NCBI GenBank assembly: GCA_016706425.1
Contig: JADJJR010000001.1
Coordinates: forward strand, 1,612,001 to 1,676,000
From: Elusimicrobiota bacterium
GTDB lineage: Bacteria > Elusimicrobiota > Elusimicrobia > FEN-1173
DNA length: 64,000 nt
Direction: 5' to 3'
The notes under the pieces were generated by a model. It made no database searches and was not told the origin of the DNA. It saw only the letters and a program-made list of their open reading frames with translations. A program made the position numbers and the translations under genes. Positions 1 to 7,924 of this stretch are shown piece by piece. Each line of letters starts with the position of its first letter. Within the stretch, counting starts at the first letter, position 1.

Positions 1-430
1 GGTCTTGGACCTCCCCATGGCCGACGTCTACGGGCATCACTGGAGCCGCACCGGACGCGGCGTGCCGGGAACGCGCTCCCGGGACGCCGCCGTTTACCTC
101 CCCGGGCGCAACGCCCTTTTGCTGACGAAAGCGGGTGTGTTCGCCGCCACCCGGGGAATCGACGTTTTGTACATGGGGATTTTGTCGGCCAACCCCTTCG
201 GCGACGCGAGCCCGGCCTTTCTCCAATCCCAGGAACGCGCCCTCTCGCTGGCCCTCGGAAAGCCGCTTCGGGTGCGGGCGCCTTTTCGACGAAAGACCAA
301 AGCCGACTTGGCGCGCTGGGCCCGGGGACTTCCCCTGCGCCACGTTTTTTCGTGTTTGAATCCGCGGGGTCTGTCCCCCTGCGGGCGCTGCAACAAGTGC
401 GCGGAATTGCAACGGATATTGGTAAAATAG
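1..430 (+). CDS. QueC/ExsB-like protein, 5' truncated by window edge
   Basis: C-terminal part of a 7-cyano-7-deazaguanine synthase-like (QueC/ExsB) ATPase; the frame is open to the window edge, so the N-terminal PP-loop is missing. Seen: the YLPGRNALLL segment typical of QueC (family YxPGRN), the NPFGDASPAFL region, and a terminal zinc-type cluster of four cysteines (C-x9-C-x2-C-x2-C, in SCLNP...PCGRCNKC). In the family the enzyme converts 7-carboxy-7-deazaguanine to preQ0 using ATP and ammonia, in queuosine biosynthesis. It ends six bases before the next gene, so the two are probably co-transcribed. A diverged PP-loop relative with another substrate cannot be excluded because the N-terminus is not visible. 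Confidence 0.7.
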   Translation, partial: VLDLPMADVYGHHWSRTGRGVPGTRSRDAAVYLPGRNALLLTKAGVFAATRGIDVLYMGILSANPFGDASPAFLQSQERALSLALGKPLRVRAPFRRKTKADLARWARGLPLRHVFSCLNPRGLSPCGRCNKCAELQRILVK

Positions 431-436
431 CGCCCC

Positions 437-1537
437 ATGAGCGATCGTCCGTTTCACGTCAGCGTGTTGGGCGCCGGTTCCGCCTACGGCGTCTACCTGG
501 TCAAATGGGCCTTCCAACTTTTGCGGGACCCCCACGCCAACCGGGAAGGCCTGAGCCTGCCGGCCCTCGGATCGATCAGCTACTCCAACACCGACGCGCG
601 AAACACCGCCCTCGTCTCGGAAGTGTTGCTGGACGACCTGCACCAAATGGCGGGCTTTGAGAACCTCACCGCCGATGACCTCCGCCGCCACGTTCGCCCC
701 TACGAGCGCTGGCGGGAGATGGTTGAAAAAGAAAAACCCGATGTGGTCGTCCTGTGCTCTCCAACGGACACCCACGTCGCCATCGTCCGGGAATTGATCA
801 CCGGGTTCGGCGTCAAAAACATCCTGTGCGAAAACCCCGTCACCACCTTGACCGACGCCGACAGCCTTCCGGGGCTGACGAAACTCGTCCGCGAAGCCGG
901 GGTGGTTTTCGGCGTGAACCAGCAATACGCCGCCCTGCCCGAGTTTTTAAAAGACCTGCGGTTGGATCCGGGCGCGCCCCAGGCGCCCACCTTCGGCCAG
1001 GTCTTCGAAAAAGCCGACGCCGCCCACATCACGTTCATCACCCACGGCACCCGCCCCTGGCGGCGGTTCGGTCACATCGGGGAATTGATTATTCTTGAGG
1101 ACCTCGGCGCTCACGCTCTTCGCCTCATTCCCCCGGCGCTCTGGTCGCAACCTTTGACCGTTAAAAACGTCGTCCGGGAAGGCGACAACGTGTTTTTGAA
1201 CCTGGTGGAGTACGAATTGCGTTTCGGCGCGGCGCCGGTGACCCTGGTGTTGGGCTATCGCCGGAAACTCAAAAGCCTTAAAATGGTTTACGGGAACGGC
1301 GACCGGGAATACGATTTTCACGTTACCGGCACGGTCTCGACGCCCACCGGCGAATTCACCCGGGGCATCGAAGGGAAGAATTACGCTTTCCCGTTCCGCT
1401 ACGCCCTCCGAACCGACCTGGTAAAATACGCTTTCATGCGGTCGCTCGCGGGCCGCCCCCTGGTTCCCCTCGAGGACGCCCTCCGCTGCCAGGATCTCCT
1501 GCGGCGAATTTACGAAGGGTCCTCCCGGATCAAATGA
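437..1537 (+). CDS. Gfo/Idh/MocA family NAD(P)-dependent oxidoreductase
   Basis: 366-aa protein with an N-terminal Rossmann fold (VLGAGSAYG near residue 10), a DVVVLCSPTDTH segment, and CENPVT where the family has its EKP/ENP nicotinamide-site motif. Length is normal for the Gfo/Idh/MocA superfamily. Members oxidise or reduce sugars, inositols or related carbonyl compounds with NAD(P). The substrate cannot be told from sequence. It starts six bases after the QueC-like gene, and its stop overlaps the next start (ATGA), so the three plus-strand genes look like one operon. Confidence 0.75.
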   Translation: MSDRPFHVSVLGAGSAYGVYLVKWAFQLLRDPHANREGLSLPALGSISYSNTDARNTALVSEVLLDDLHQMAGFENLTADDLRRHVRPYERWREMVEKEKPDVVVLCSPTDTHVAIVRELITGFGVKNILCENPVTTLTDADSLPGLTKLVREAGVVFGVNQQYAALPEFLKDLRLDPGAPQAPTFGQVFEKADAAHITFITHGTRPWRRFGHIGELIILEDLGAHALRLIPPALWSQPLTVKNVVREGDNVFLNLVEYELRFGAAPVTLVLGYRRKLKSLKMVYGNGDREYDFHVTGTVSTPTGEFTRGIEGKNYAFPFRYALRTDLVKYAFMRSLAGRPLVPLEDALRCQDLLRRIYEGSSRIK

Positions 1538-2556
1538 GACGCGGGATCGCGGCGCTGACCCTCGCGCTTATTGTCCATGGATCGGGATTGAACGCGGGCG
1601 CCCCGCGGGTGCGACGACCGGATCTCTTTTTAAAAGTGTGGCGGCCTTTCCGCGCGGCGGTCCTCGCCGAAAACCCCGAAGGCATCAAACCGTTGACACG
1701 TTTCCCCGTTCAATTCATTTCCGAGAGCGGAACCGAGAAACGCTCGGCCAAAGACCTCGCGTCATGGTTTCCCATCCTGCTCAAATCCCCCTCCGGCGTG
1801 AAACCCCGCCAATCCGTCAAGCAGTACGTTTCGGAAAAAGAGGATTTGTCGGGACCGGAATTGGACGCCCTGCGCACCGGCGAAGTGGCCTTGGGCCCGC
1901 TGGTGTTCCGGCGCTTTGGGGAAAAATGGCTCTTTGCGGCGGCGCGGGTGGACGGGTCGGCCCCTCCGGAAGTTCCGACCTATTCCCCGCGCGTCCAAGA
2001 AAAAGAAACGGTCAACACGGCGGACATCGAAAGCGCGCCCCCCCCGGAGCCGGCGGCCCCGGTCGTGGAAATCATCGATGAAACGATTCCCTCCGGCATT
2101 CCCGCCGAGGAACCCGCGCCGGCCACGCCCCCGGCCCCACCGGTCCCGAAACCCGCGGCCCCCGCCAAACCGGCTTCGGCGCCCGCCGCACCGACGACCG
2201 AAAGCGGATTTCGCGGGTATTGGCGGTCGTTCCGCGACGCGGTGCTCGCCAACGATGTGCCGATGGTGAAAACAATGACAAAATTTTCCTTCGAGACCCG
2301 GGGGACCCAGGACGCCAGCCCCCTCAAGAAGCACGGCGCGCGGGATTTTGATTTGCTTTACCCCCGACTGCTCCAGGCCGATCCGAAAACCGGCCCGCTG
2401 CGGGACAGCATGCGGGAATTGATTTGGCGCAAACAGGATTTGACGGTCAACGAAATCGGCACCGCGGACAGCCTGGGCGAGATCCACGTCGGGGTGTTCG
2501 TTTTCAGGCGGGTGAAAAACCGCTGGGCCTTCGTCCGCGCCAACGTGGACGATTAA
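1534..2556 (+). CDS. Exported protein with two copies of an unrecognised domain
   Basis: 340 aa. The N-terminus is hydrophobic after a basic start (MRRGIAALTLALIVHG), consistent with a signal peptide. Two related domains follow: about residues 30-145 (FLKVWRPFRAAVLAEN ... LVFRRFGEKWLFAAARVD) and about 225-340 (YWRSFRDAVLANDVPM ... FVFRRVKNRWAFVRANVDD). They align in order and spacing and are joined by a Pro/Ala-rich linker (about 145-220) suggestive of a periplasmic spacer. I do not recognise the domain. The start codon overlaps the oxidoreductase stop. No catalytic motif is evident; a structural or binding role is a guess. Confidence 0.6.
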   Translation: MRRGIAALTLALIVHGSGLNAGAPRVRRPDLFLKVWRPFRAAVLAENPEGIKPLTRFPVQFISESGTEKRSAKDLASWFPILLKSPSGVKPRQSVKQYVSEKEDLSGPELDALRTGEVALGPLVFRRFGEKWLFAAARVDGSAPPEVPTYSPRVQEKETVNTADIESAPPPEPAAPVVEIIDETIPSGIPAEEPAPATPPAPPVPKPAAPAKPASAPAAPTTESGFRGYWRSFRDAVLANDVPMVKTMTKFSFETRGTQDASPLKKHGARDFDLLYPRLLQADPKTGPLRDSMRELIWRKQDLTVNEIGTADSLGEIHVGVFVFRRVKNRWAFVRANVDD

Positions 2557-2625
2557 AGTCCCTTCACCATAAACTCCAGGCTTGTCCCTTCGTGTCCAGA
2601 AGGTCTCCCCAAGGAGGCGTCGGCT

Positions 2626-3147
2626 TTATCGCGTGCGTCTTAATGCTCGCCCGGAGGGGCCCCCCGCTCCCGATAAAAAATTCCAATAACTGGGGAACGG
2701 CGAGGCCGTGTGCACAGGGGGGTAATCCGGCGGCACGGTGGCTTTGGAGTTATACGACATCGCCATAAAAGGGTTTCCGTACAACTCCATCGCCGTGTAG
2801 GAAACGCTCCCCGCGCCCGAATAGCGCGGTGGACGGAAAACGAGCCTATCGAAATCCACATATTTTCCATGCAGATGGTAAATGCCTCGGGTCACCAGAG
2901 GAGAAAGGTTGTGGTACTTCGGATAAAGTCCTTCATTGTCCGCGTAATAAATCGAGAGCGCCGATCGAAGGACCCCCAGGTTCCCCTTCATGGCGGCCTC
3001 CCGGGATTTGTCGATCAAGTCCGCAAATTTTGGGATCGCAATGGCGGCCAACAGGGCCACGATCGCCACAACCAACATCAACTCAATGAGGGTGAATCCC
3101 CCCGTGGGAGGCGCGACGGGCTTTTTAGTGGTGGGAAGGGGTTTCAT
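2626..3147 (-). CDS. Type IV pilin-like / pseudopilin protein
   Basis: 173 aa with a classic prepilin signal: a short leader, then G|FTLIELMLVVAIVALLAAIA (cleavage after Gly, Glu at +5) and a single hydrophobic helix continuing into a coiled region (DKSREAAMKGNLGVLRSALS). The C-terminal part (YYADNEGLYPK ... Tyr/Pro rich) resembles GspG/PilA-like pilins common in Elusimicrobiota-type genomes. It would be processed by PilD and assembled into a pilus or pseudopilus. It lies far from the gsp operon, so its system is uncertain. It is convergent with the upstream gene. Confidence 0.8.
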   Translation of the reverse strand: MKPLPTTKKPVAPPTGGFTLIELMLVVAIVALLAAIAIPKFADLIDKSREAAMKGNLGVLRSALSIYYADNEGLYPKYHNLSPLVTRGIYHLHGKYVDFDRLVFRPPRYSGAGSVSYTAMELYGNPFMAMSYNSKATVPPDYPPVHTASPFPSYWNFLSGAGGPSGRALRRTR

Positions 3148-3218
3148 AGGATAACCCTATTTTTAAGGATATCCCCGCACGTCATTAATGACAAGGATTT
3201 TAGTACGGGAAATCGGAT

Positions 3219-3956
3219 CTAAATTTTGGACACCGGCCTCTTGTACCACAACCGGCAAAGCGCCCGCACCCGAACCGCCCCCGGTACGGACAAGAGCAGA
3301 AGGTGGCCCAGCATCCGGGCCGGGCTGTACCAACGAAACTTCCGGCCCGAGGTGACCACGGCCGGGGCCGCCATCACCCGGAACCTTTGCCCGTGTCGGC
3401 GGGCCCAGCGCTGAAGCCGTCGGGAAAACCAAATTTCCTCGGAAGCGTAGAACCCCTCATCGAACCCTCCCGTCTCGATCCACGCGATGCGACGGCAGAA
3501 CAGGAAACACCCGGCCGCCCAATTCAACCGAAGCGAAACGCGGTTCCAGAGGGCCGTCAAACCCCGGGCGATGCGGGGGGGCGGTTCCGCGAACATCACC
3601 GGCGCGCCCCCGCCGGCGATGTCGGTCCGGGCCATGGCCCGCAACGCGGCCGCCAGAAGGTCCGGGGACAATCGCGTGTCCGCGTCGATAAAGAGCAGCC
3701 ACTCGCCCCGTGCTTCACCGGCCGCCCGGTTGCGCGCCCGGGCGATTTGATTGTGGGGCTCGAACACCACGCGGGCGCCGCTTCGGGCGGCGATGTCCGC
3801 CGTATCGTCGGTGGAGTTGTTGTCGCAAACGATCAATTCCCAATCGGACCAACCGACGGATTCGACCGCGGCGCGGACGCGCGCCAAGGTCTCGGGAAGC
3901 TCAACCGCTTCGTTGTAGGCGGGGATCAGTATGGACAGATTCACGTTATCCCTCAT
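3219..3956 (-). CDS. Family 2 glycosyltransferase
   Basis: 245 aa with a GT-A fold: LSILIPAYNE at the N-terminus, CDNNSTDDT, and the metal/nucleotide-binding DAD motif in FIDADTRLSP. Length suits a small cytoplasmic or membrane-associated GT2 that transfers a sugar to polysaccharide, lipid or protein. The acceptor is unknown. A downstream alternative start (GTG, giving VNLSILIP) is possible. Just upstream, at 3962-3997, lies a minus-strand terminator that I interpret as that of the tRNA-Met now 25 kb away, so this gene probably sat directly downstream of the tRNA before the island inserted. Confidence 0.8.
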   Translation of the reverse strand: MRDNVNLSILIPAYNEAVELPETLARVRAAVESVGWSDWELIVCDNNSTDDTADIAARSGARVVFEPHNQIARARNRAAGEARGEWLLFIDADTRLSPDLLAAALRAMARTDIAGGGAPVMFAEPPPRIARGLTALWNRVSLRLNWAAGCFLFCRRIAWIETGGFDEGFYASEEIWFSRRLQRWARRHGQRFRVMAAPAVVTSGRKFRWYSPARMLGHLLLLSVPGAVRVRALCRLWYKRPVSKI

Positions 3957-3961
3957 AAAAC

Positions 3962-3997
3962 AAAAAAGCCGCGGAGAGTGTCAATCTCAGCGGCGTC
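3962..3997 (-). terminator. Rho-independent terminator, probably the original tRNA-Met terminator
   Basis: Read on the minus strand: a GCCGC...GCGGC stem with inner GAGA/TCTC pairing, followed by CTTTTTTG. It stands upstream of the GT2 gene and terminates transcription arriving from the right. Since TTGCG at 4003-4007 matches the 3' end of tRNA-Met at 28849-28853, this is most simply the tRNA's native terminator displaced by the island. Confidence 0.6.
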
Positions 3998-4002
3998 CTT
4001 TG

Positions 4003-4007
4003 TTGCG
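4003..4007 (+). other. attL core (TTGCG)
   Basis: Left boundary of the island. Outside it (minus strand) comes the displaced terminator; inside it comes the 1.57-kb end repeat. Identical in sequence and orientation to 28849-28853 at the tRNA 3' end. Serine recombinases use very short cores, so a 5-bp identity is compatible. Confidence 0.55.
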
Positions 4008-5010
4008 ATAGATGGAAATTCAAAAACCATTATCTTCTCCTTCCCAAATATCGCCCACAACTACTGGGACAATTTCCGCCTCACGCGGGAGTTCTACGTC
4101 CGTCCGGCTGAGCCGGTGAACCGCCAAGGGGTGTAGTTGCCCAATTCATTGGGCACCCAAATCGGGCCGCGTTTGAATTCCCCTCGCCCGCGTGCGGGAG
4201 AGGGTGCCCCGGACGGGGCAGGAGAGGGCGGACGTTCCCCTCGCCCCTTGGGAGAGGGTGGCCGAAGGCCGGGTGAGGGGCCGATTTTTCCGTCGGGAAT
4301 TCATCCTTCACCTTTCAAAATTGAATTTGTGACGGTTATACCCGCCGCCTTTCAGCGCGCGACACACCGCGACGCGTCGTCTTCGCTGATCACGCATGAC
4401 GAGAAGGGACGGCGCTCCGCGCCTCACGATCCCATCAGTCACACCGCCGCATCGTCGTCACTGCGAAGCATGACGAGAGGATGGACAAAGCCGCCGCCTC
4501 CCGTTGTCCATCCGACATCCCGCCGCGTCGTCGTTCTTGACGGCGGCGTCATCGTTGGCGGGGACAGAACCCGCCGCCATGTCACGGCGGGAAGGACGCC
4601 ACAACCACACGCCGACATGATCCCGCCGCCCGTCCTCGTCGTCCCGCCGGATGGATGGACACCGCCGACGGGCGTCGTCTTCGTCCCGGCCGGAGGGATG
4701 ACGGTCCCGGCTGTCGTCCCCTGGAAAACCGGAAGCCACCGCCGCCGAACGCCGGGACGATCTTTCCCGGCGGCTACGCCGCCGGGGAAAACCCCCGCCC
4801 TGTTTCGTGAATCGGGACCGGGGATCGTCATTCGGGCGCGTGGGGATGATCCCGCCCGGTTTCGTTTTCCCGACGGATGGACGCCGCCCGCCGCGAAAAC
4901 CAGAAGAAGCCATCCCCCGGAAAGAAGCGGGTCCCGCGCCTGGAAAGAAAACCCGGGCGCTTGAGCATGGCTGGGGAAAGGCGGGGCGAACGTGGCGCTC
5001 CGCCGGAAAA

Positions 5011-5430
5011 CCCCGGCGCTGTGCCGCTGGCGGGGAGAGGGGACCATCGCCCTGGCGCTCGAACAAAAACCCCCGCCCTGTGTCGTCCGGTGGAAAGACA
5101 AGGCCGCCCGCCCGGCCCGGCACGAGAAACGTGCGCCGGTCCAGGCGGGCTCGTTGGTCGCTGGCGGTGGAGTCGTCCGGCCGGGAGAGTGACGCTGTCC
5201 GCTCCGGTTTTCGGAGAAAACCCCGGCGCTGTGTCTCTGGCGGGGAAAGGGAACCATCGCCCCGGCGCTCGGACAGAAACCCCCGCCCTGTGTCGTCCGG
5301 CGGAGAATCCCGGCCGCGGCCCGGCCCGCCACAAGAACCGCGCGGCGGTCCAGGCCGCTCGTCTGGTGCTGGCGGTGGAATCGTCCGGCGGGAAAGTGAC
5401 GCTGTCCGCTCCGATCTTCGGCCAAACCAA
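5011..5430 (+). repeat. Two diverged 210-bp tandem units inside the inverted repeat
   Basis: CCCCGGCGCTGTG starts at 5011 and again at 5221. The units then run in parallel through CTGGCGGGGA, ACCATCGCCC, CCCCCGCCCTGTGTCGTCCG, GCGGTCCAGG, GTCGTCCGG and GTGACGCTGTCCGCTCCG. They are clearly related but not identical. The partner copy is at about 25037-25455. Function unknown. Confidence 0.8.
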
Positions 5431-5575
5431 ACCACCCCCCCGCAGAGTGTCGCCCTCCCGGACTTGACCCGCCGTCGCCCGGTGCAGGTCACGCCCCCGC
5501 CCGCCGTTGGCGGGCCCGCTGTCCGGGCCGGGGGGCCGGGCCGTTGGCCGGTGGCCTTTTGGGGGGGCGCGCGCA

Positions 5576-5777
5576 CATAGGCCTTACCCTTCCTTTCATG
5601 TTTTCCTTCAAATGGCGTCCGCAGTTGGGGGGCTTGGGCTCACTCAGCGAGGGAGCCAGGCCCCCCGCCTTTGGACATCCTTTAAAGGCGGTCTTGCGTG
5701 GCCATGAGGCTCGGCCGCCAAGTCCGCCAGGTTTCCCCGCCGCCGGGAGAGATCCACCCTTCCGGCGGCGGGCGCGA
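5576..5777. other. Intergenic, no gene recognised
   Basis: About 200 bases between the end repeat and the first cargo gene. Contains short hairpins (for example around 5620-5690 and CCGCCGCCGG...CCGGCGGCGGG at 5739-5772). I see no convincing coding region. Confidence 0.4.
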
Positions 5778-5972
5778 TTATTCCGACCATCCGACGATTT
5801 TGACCTGATGGCCATCAATCCAGGTTTTACCGCTTCCCGCCGTCGGCTCGATCAAGTAGTCCACCGCGTTTGGCTTCGGCCGCACGTCACGGATGATGAC
5901 GGAGACCTCCAAGCCCCCGGTCTGGATGATCCCCTCCCGCCCAACTACCCGCTGCTCCTCGCTCAGACCCAT
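5778..5972 (-). CDS. Small hypothetical protein
   Basis: 64 aa from the ATG at 5972, chosen because GGAGGGGTCA precedes it; an in-frame upstream ATG at 6020 has no such site. The sequence is soluble and normal in composition (EGIIQTGGLEVSVIIRDVRP ... GKTWIDGHQVKIVGWSE), like a compact beta-rich domain. I do not recognise a family. It follows the ribbon-helix-helix gene on the same strand, across an AT-rich gap containing ACATAATGCA, so it may belong to the same small regulon. Confidence 0.5.
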   Translation of the reverse strand: MGLSEEQRVVGREGIIQTGGLEVSVIIRDVRPKPNAVDYLIEPTAGSGKTWIDGHQVKIVGWSE

Positions 5973-5984
5973 TGACCCCTCCAT

Positions 5985-6012
5985 TATATGTAATACATAA
6001 TGCAGTATATAA
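5985..6012. promoter_or_regulatory. AT-rich promoter/operator candidate
   Basis: TATATGTAATACATAATGCA followed by GTATATAATGAG, directly upstream of the small gene at 5778-5972. The core ACATAATGCA (5995-6004) recurs exactly at 6201-6210 upstream of the ribbon-helix-helix gene. Such shared sites are typical operators of small RHH repressors; this is inference. Confidence 0.35.
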
Positions 6013-6030
6013 TGAGTCAAAAAAAACCGG

Positions 6031-6186
6031 CTACGATTTCTTCGCCTCTTTTTCGAGCAACCAGCGAACGAAATTTGAAATGCTCCGCTGATCTTTCTTG
6101 GCGAGAGCCCGTAGGGTTTTGACCTCTTCTTCGGTCATGCGGATCGTCACCGCTTTAACCCGTGGGTTACTGCTGGTCCTTACCAC
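6031..6186 (-). CDS. Ribbon-helix-helix (CopG/Arc-type) DNA-binding protein
   Basis: 51 aa starting at GTG 6186; the preceding in-frame codon is a stop. Sequence VKAVTIRMTEEEVKTLRALA then KKDQRSISNFVRWLLEKEAKK is a textbook RHH: a beta strand with alternating polar residues (VTIRMT), helix A, an S-x-S-x-F/V turn, and helix B. Members bind DNA as dimers and usually repress their own operon, often as antitoxins or plasmid-control proteins. It is adjacent to a 64-aa unknown on the same strand, so a toxin-antitoxin-like or regulator pair is possible, but the partner has no toxin motif I recognise. No clear Shine-Dalgarno is seen. Confidence 0.7.
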   Translation of the reverse strand: MVRTSSNPRVKAVTIRMTEEEVKTLRALAKKDQRSISNFVRWLLEKEAKKS

Positions 6187-6194
6187 TTATAAAA

Positions 6195-6220
6195 AGTGTG
6201 ACATAATGCATTACATAAAA
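6195..6220. promoter_or_regulatory. Possible operator for the RHH gene
   Basis: GTGACATAATGCATTACAT, containing the palindrome AATGCATT and the 10-mer ACATAATGCA also found at 5995-6004. It is placed just upstream of the RHH start, where an autorepressor would bind. Confidence 0.35.
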
Positions 6221-6247
6221 CAACGGGGTGCCACATTAAAAGTAACC

Positions 6248-6922
6248 TCAAAACCTTCTTTGGGCACTTTTCCTCGCCGTTGAACCATTCGTCATGGTCC
6301 TTGGGACCGAGGAAGACCGGGCACCGGTCGTGCCCGAAGCTTTTGATGTAGGGACGCGGTTCATAGGAAGACCAGCGGCGAAACGGCGGGTCTCCCGGTT
6401 TGGCGGATAGGTAATTATTTTACTTTTAACCTTGGCAAACGAGGTAAGGGCGTGAGGCCGCGAGTTGGTCTCGCTGAAAATGTTCACGACGTGGACGTTC
6501 CGTATCGTGAGAGCGTCCGCGATTAGGGAACGGTGGCACCGCCATGGCACCGCCTCGGCGCAGACAATGACGGTCGGCTTTTTTGCGGCCAGGTCCAGCA
6601 GTTTCCGGATCCCGGCTTCAAACGCCGGCGTCTGCATATAATCGGCGTAACCACGGAAGGATTTGTTCCTGAATCCTTGGTTCACGGAATCAACGCGCGC
6701 GTGCCGCAAACCGCCCAGCGATTTCATATGCCGATAATTGATTCGACGGTTCCGGAGGAATTTACCGAGCGTTTCCTTATTGAACTGCGGATTGTGCCGG
6801 GATCGCGGGATCGTCCGCACATCCACAAGCCTCCGAACGCCGTACGCCCGAAGTATTTTCACCAACTCATCTAGCGATCGGGTCGAATGGCCGAGAGTGA
6901 ATATCTCCTGGCGTCGAGCCAT
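6248..6922 (-). CDS. DUF488 family protein
   Basis: Start chosen at ATG 6922 (MARRQEIFTLGHSTRSLDEL), three bases after the SOD stop. It carries the family signatures TLGHSTRS, LVDVRTIPRSRHNPQFN, LGGLR, GFRNKSFRGYADYM and the CAEAVPWRCHRSLIADAL segment with paired Cys/His. The biochemical role of DUF488 is unsettled; it is often found with redox or stress genes. After residue ~180 (ITYPPNRET), where family members usually end, there is an odd basic Ser/Thr/Arg tail of ~45 residues. In another frame the same DNA reads like a different protein piece (see findings), suggesting the 3' end was replaced by unrelated DNA. It is the last gene of the NO/oxidative-stress operon. Confidence 0.75.
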   Translation of the reverse strand: MARRQEIFTLGHSTRSLDELVKILRAYGVRRLVDVRTIPRSRHNPQFNKETLGKFLRNRRINYRHMKSLGGLRHARVDSVNQGFRNKSFRGYADYMQTPAFEAGIRKLLDLAAKKPTVIVCAEAVPWRCHRSLIADALTIRNVHVVNIFSETNSRPHALTSFAKVKSKIITYPPNRETRRFAAGLPMNRVPTSKASGTTGARSSSVPRTMTNGSTARKSAQRRF

Positions 6923-6924
6923 CC

Positions 6925-7578
6925 TTATCTCGTGGTATTTTGCGTCAGCGCGGTTCCCAGCCGCACAGAAACAACGTCCCAATCGATATTCTTAAAATAC
7001 GCTTCCAAATAAGCCGCTCTCCCCGCGCCCGCCGCCGAAGAAGACCCGTAATCCAAAACATACGCATGCTCCCACACGTCCATGACCAGGACGGGGATGA
7101 AGCCGGCGACGTTTCCCGATTCGTGGTCCGTGATCCAGAAGTTTTGGAGCCTCCCCGCCAGCGGGTCGTAGCTCAAGACGACCCATCCCACGCCTCGGAA
7201 CTTTCCGATTTCCATGAACTGTTTTTTCCATCGGTCGACTCCGCCGAAATCCTCTTTCAACTTCGAAACCAACGGGGAGGAGGGCGAAAGTTCCACGCCC
7301 TTCCTCATGGCCCCGAAATAGTATTCATGAAGGACCATCCCGTTGTATTCAAACCCCAATCGTCTTTGGATTTCGGAATGCGCGGCGTTATTCAATTCCT
7401 CCTTTGCCTCCGCCACATCCCAGATCAACTTATTGAGCAGGTTAACGTTGGTGACATAGCCCTCGTAAAGTTTCCAATGCTCGTCGATCAATTTACCGGA
7501 CAACCCGACGAGGCCTTTCGGCTTCAGGTCTTGTCGGACTTGATACGCCGCGTAGCGGTTCTGTCGTATTTGACTCAT
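6925..7578 (-). CDS. Superoxide dismutase, Fe/Mn family
   Basis: 217 aa, standard length. Ligand motifs are all present: His34 (DEHWKLYEGY), His84 (LHEYYFG), Asp167 and His171 in MDVWEHAYVLDY. It dismutates superoxide to H2O2 and O2. Whether the metal is Fe or Mn is not clear from sequence. No signal peptide, so cytoplasmic. A strong AAGGAGG precedes ATG 7578. It sits between a cupin and DUF488 in an operon that also holds a nitric oxide reductase, so it probably limits peroxynitrite formation. Confidence 0.9.
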   Translation of the reverse strand: MSQIRQNRYAAYQVRQDLKPKGLVGLSGKLIDEHWKLYEGYVTNVNLLNKLIWDVAEAKEELNNAAHSEIQRRLGFEYNGMVLHEYYFGAMRKGVELSPSSPLVSKLKEDFGGVDRWKKQFMEIGKFRGVGWVVLSYDPLAGRLQNFWITDHESGNVAGFIPVLVMDVWEHAYVLDYGSSSAAGAGRAAYLEAYFKNIDWDVVSVRLGTALTQNTTR

Positions 7579-7588
7579 CTATTCCTCC

Positions 7589-7924
7589 TTAAGATCGAAT
7601 CATGACCAAGAGCATTTTGAATGGTCTCACGGCGTTCAAGGCGTGGGGCTTCCCGGCGGGCAGGACGATCATTTCCCCGGCCTTCACCGCGTGCTTATTC
7701 CCGGAGATGGAAATCTCCGCCTCACCGTCCAAAACATAAACCAGCGCGTCGAAGGGGGCTGTGTGCTCACTCAACCCCTGCCCTTCGGCGAAGGCGAACG
7801 CGGTGACGGTACCCGTCGGTTTGCGCAGGACTTCCCGGCTCACCACGGAGCCCGCCTGGTAGTTCGCCCAATCCTTTAATACGAAAGCGTGCGCCGGCGC
7901 TGCCGCTGACGTTTCAGGATTCAT
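7589..7924 (-). CDS. Single-domain cupin protein
   Basis: 111 aa with one cupin barrel: GQGLSEHTAPFDALVYVLDG (motif 1) and AGEMIVLPAGKPHALNA (motif 2), with His and Glu positions for metal binding. Its start overlaps the norB stop (ATGA). A closely similar protein is encoded at 21015-21362 in the second island operon. Small cupins of this type are common beside hemerythrin and stress genes; the substrate, if any, is unknown. Confidence 0.8.
   Translation of the reverse strand: MNPETSAAAPAHAFVLKDWANYQAGSVVSREVLRKPTGTVTAFAFAEGQGLSEHTAPFDALVYVLDGEAEISISGNKHAVKAGEMIVLPAGKPHALNAVRPFKMLLVMIRS

Larger units (their letters stand above)
4003..5575 (+). repeat. Left copy of a 1.57-kb near-perfect inverted repeat (partner 24892-26463)
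   Basis: The 1573 bases here match the reverse complement of 24892-26463 (1572 bases). The difference I noticed is one C/G in a homopolymer near 5081. The identity stops abruptly at GCGCA/AACC on the inner side (5575/24892). The repeat is GC-rich and appears non-coding. It contains a REP-like block of GGGAGAGGG/CCCTC motifs (4180-4285, with GGCCGAAGGCC), a block rich in CGTC/GACG (4370-4720), and a tandem pair of 210-bp units (5011-5430). Long ORFs in several frames have low-complexity Arg/Pro/Gly composition and look spurious. Confidence 0.9.

Noticed and set aside
4180..4285. CRISPR-like repeat block
   Set aside because: Irregular GGGAGAGGG/CCCTC motifs with GGCCGAAGGCC hairpins, without regular spacers or cas genes; better described as REP-like. 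No CRISPR array is seen anywhere in the window.
4137..5580. Long ORFs (200-385 codons) in several frames of the inverted repeat
   Set aside because: All are Arg/Pro/Gly-rich low-complexity translations of GC-rich DNA, overlap on both strands, and a one-base difference between the two copies changes frame without consequence.
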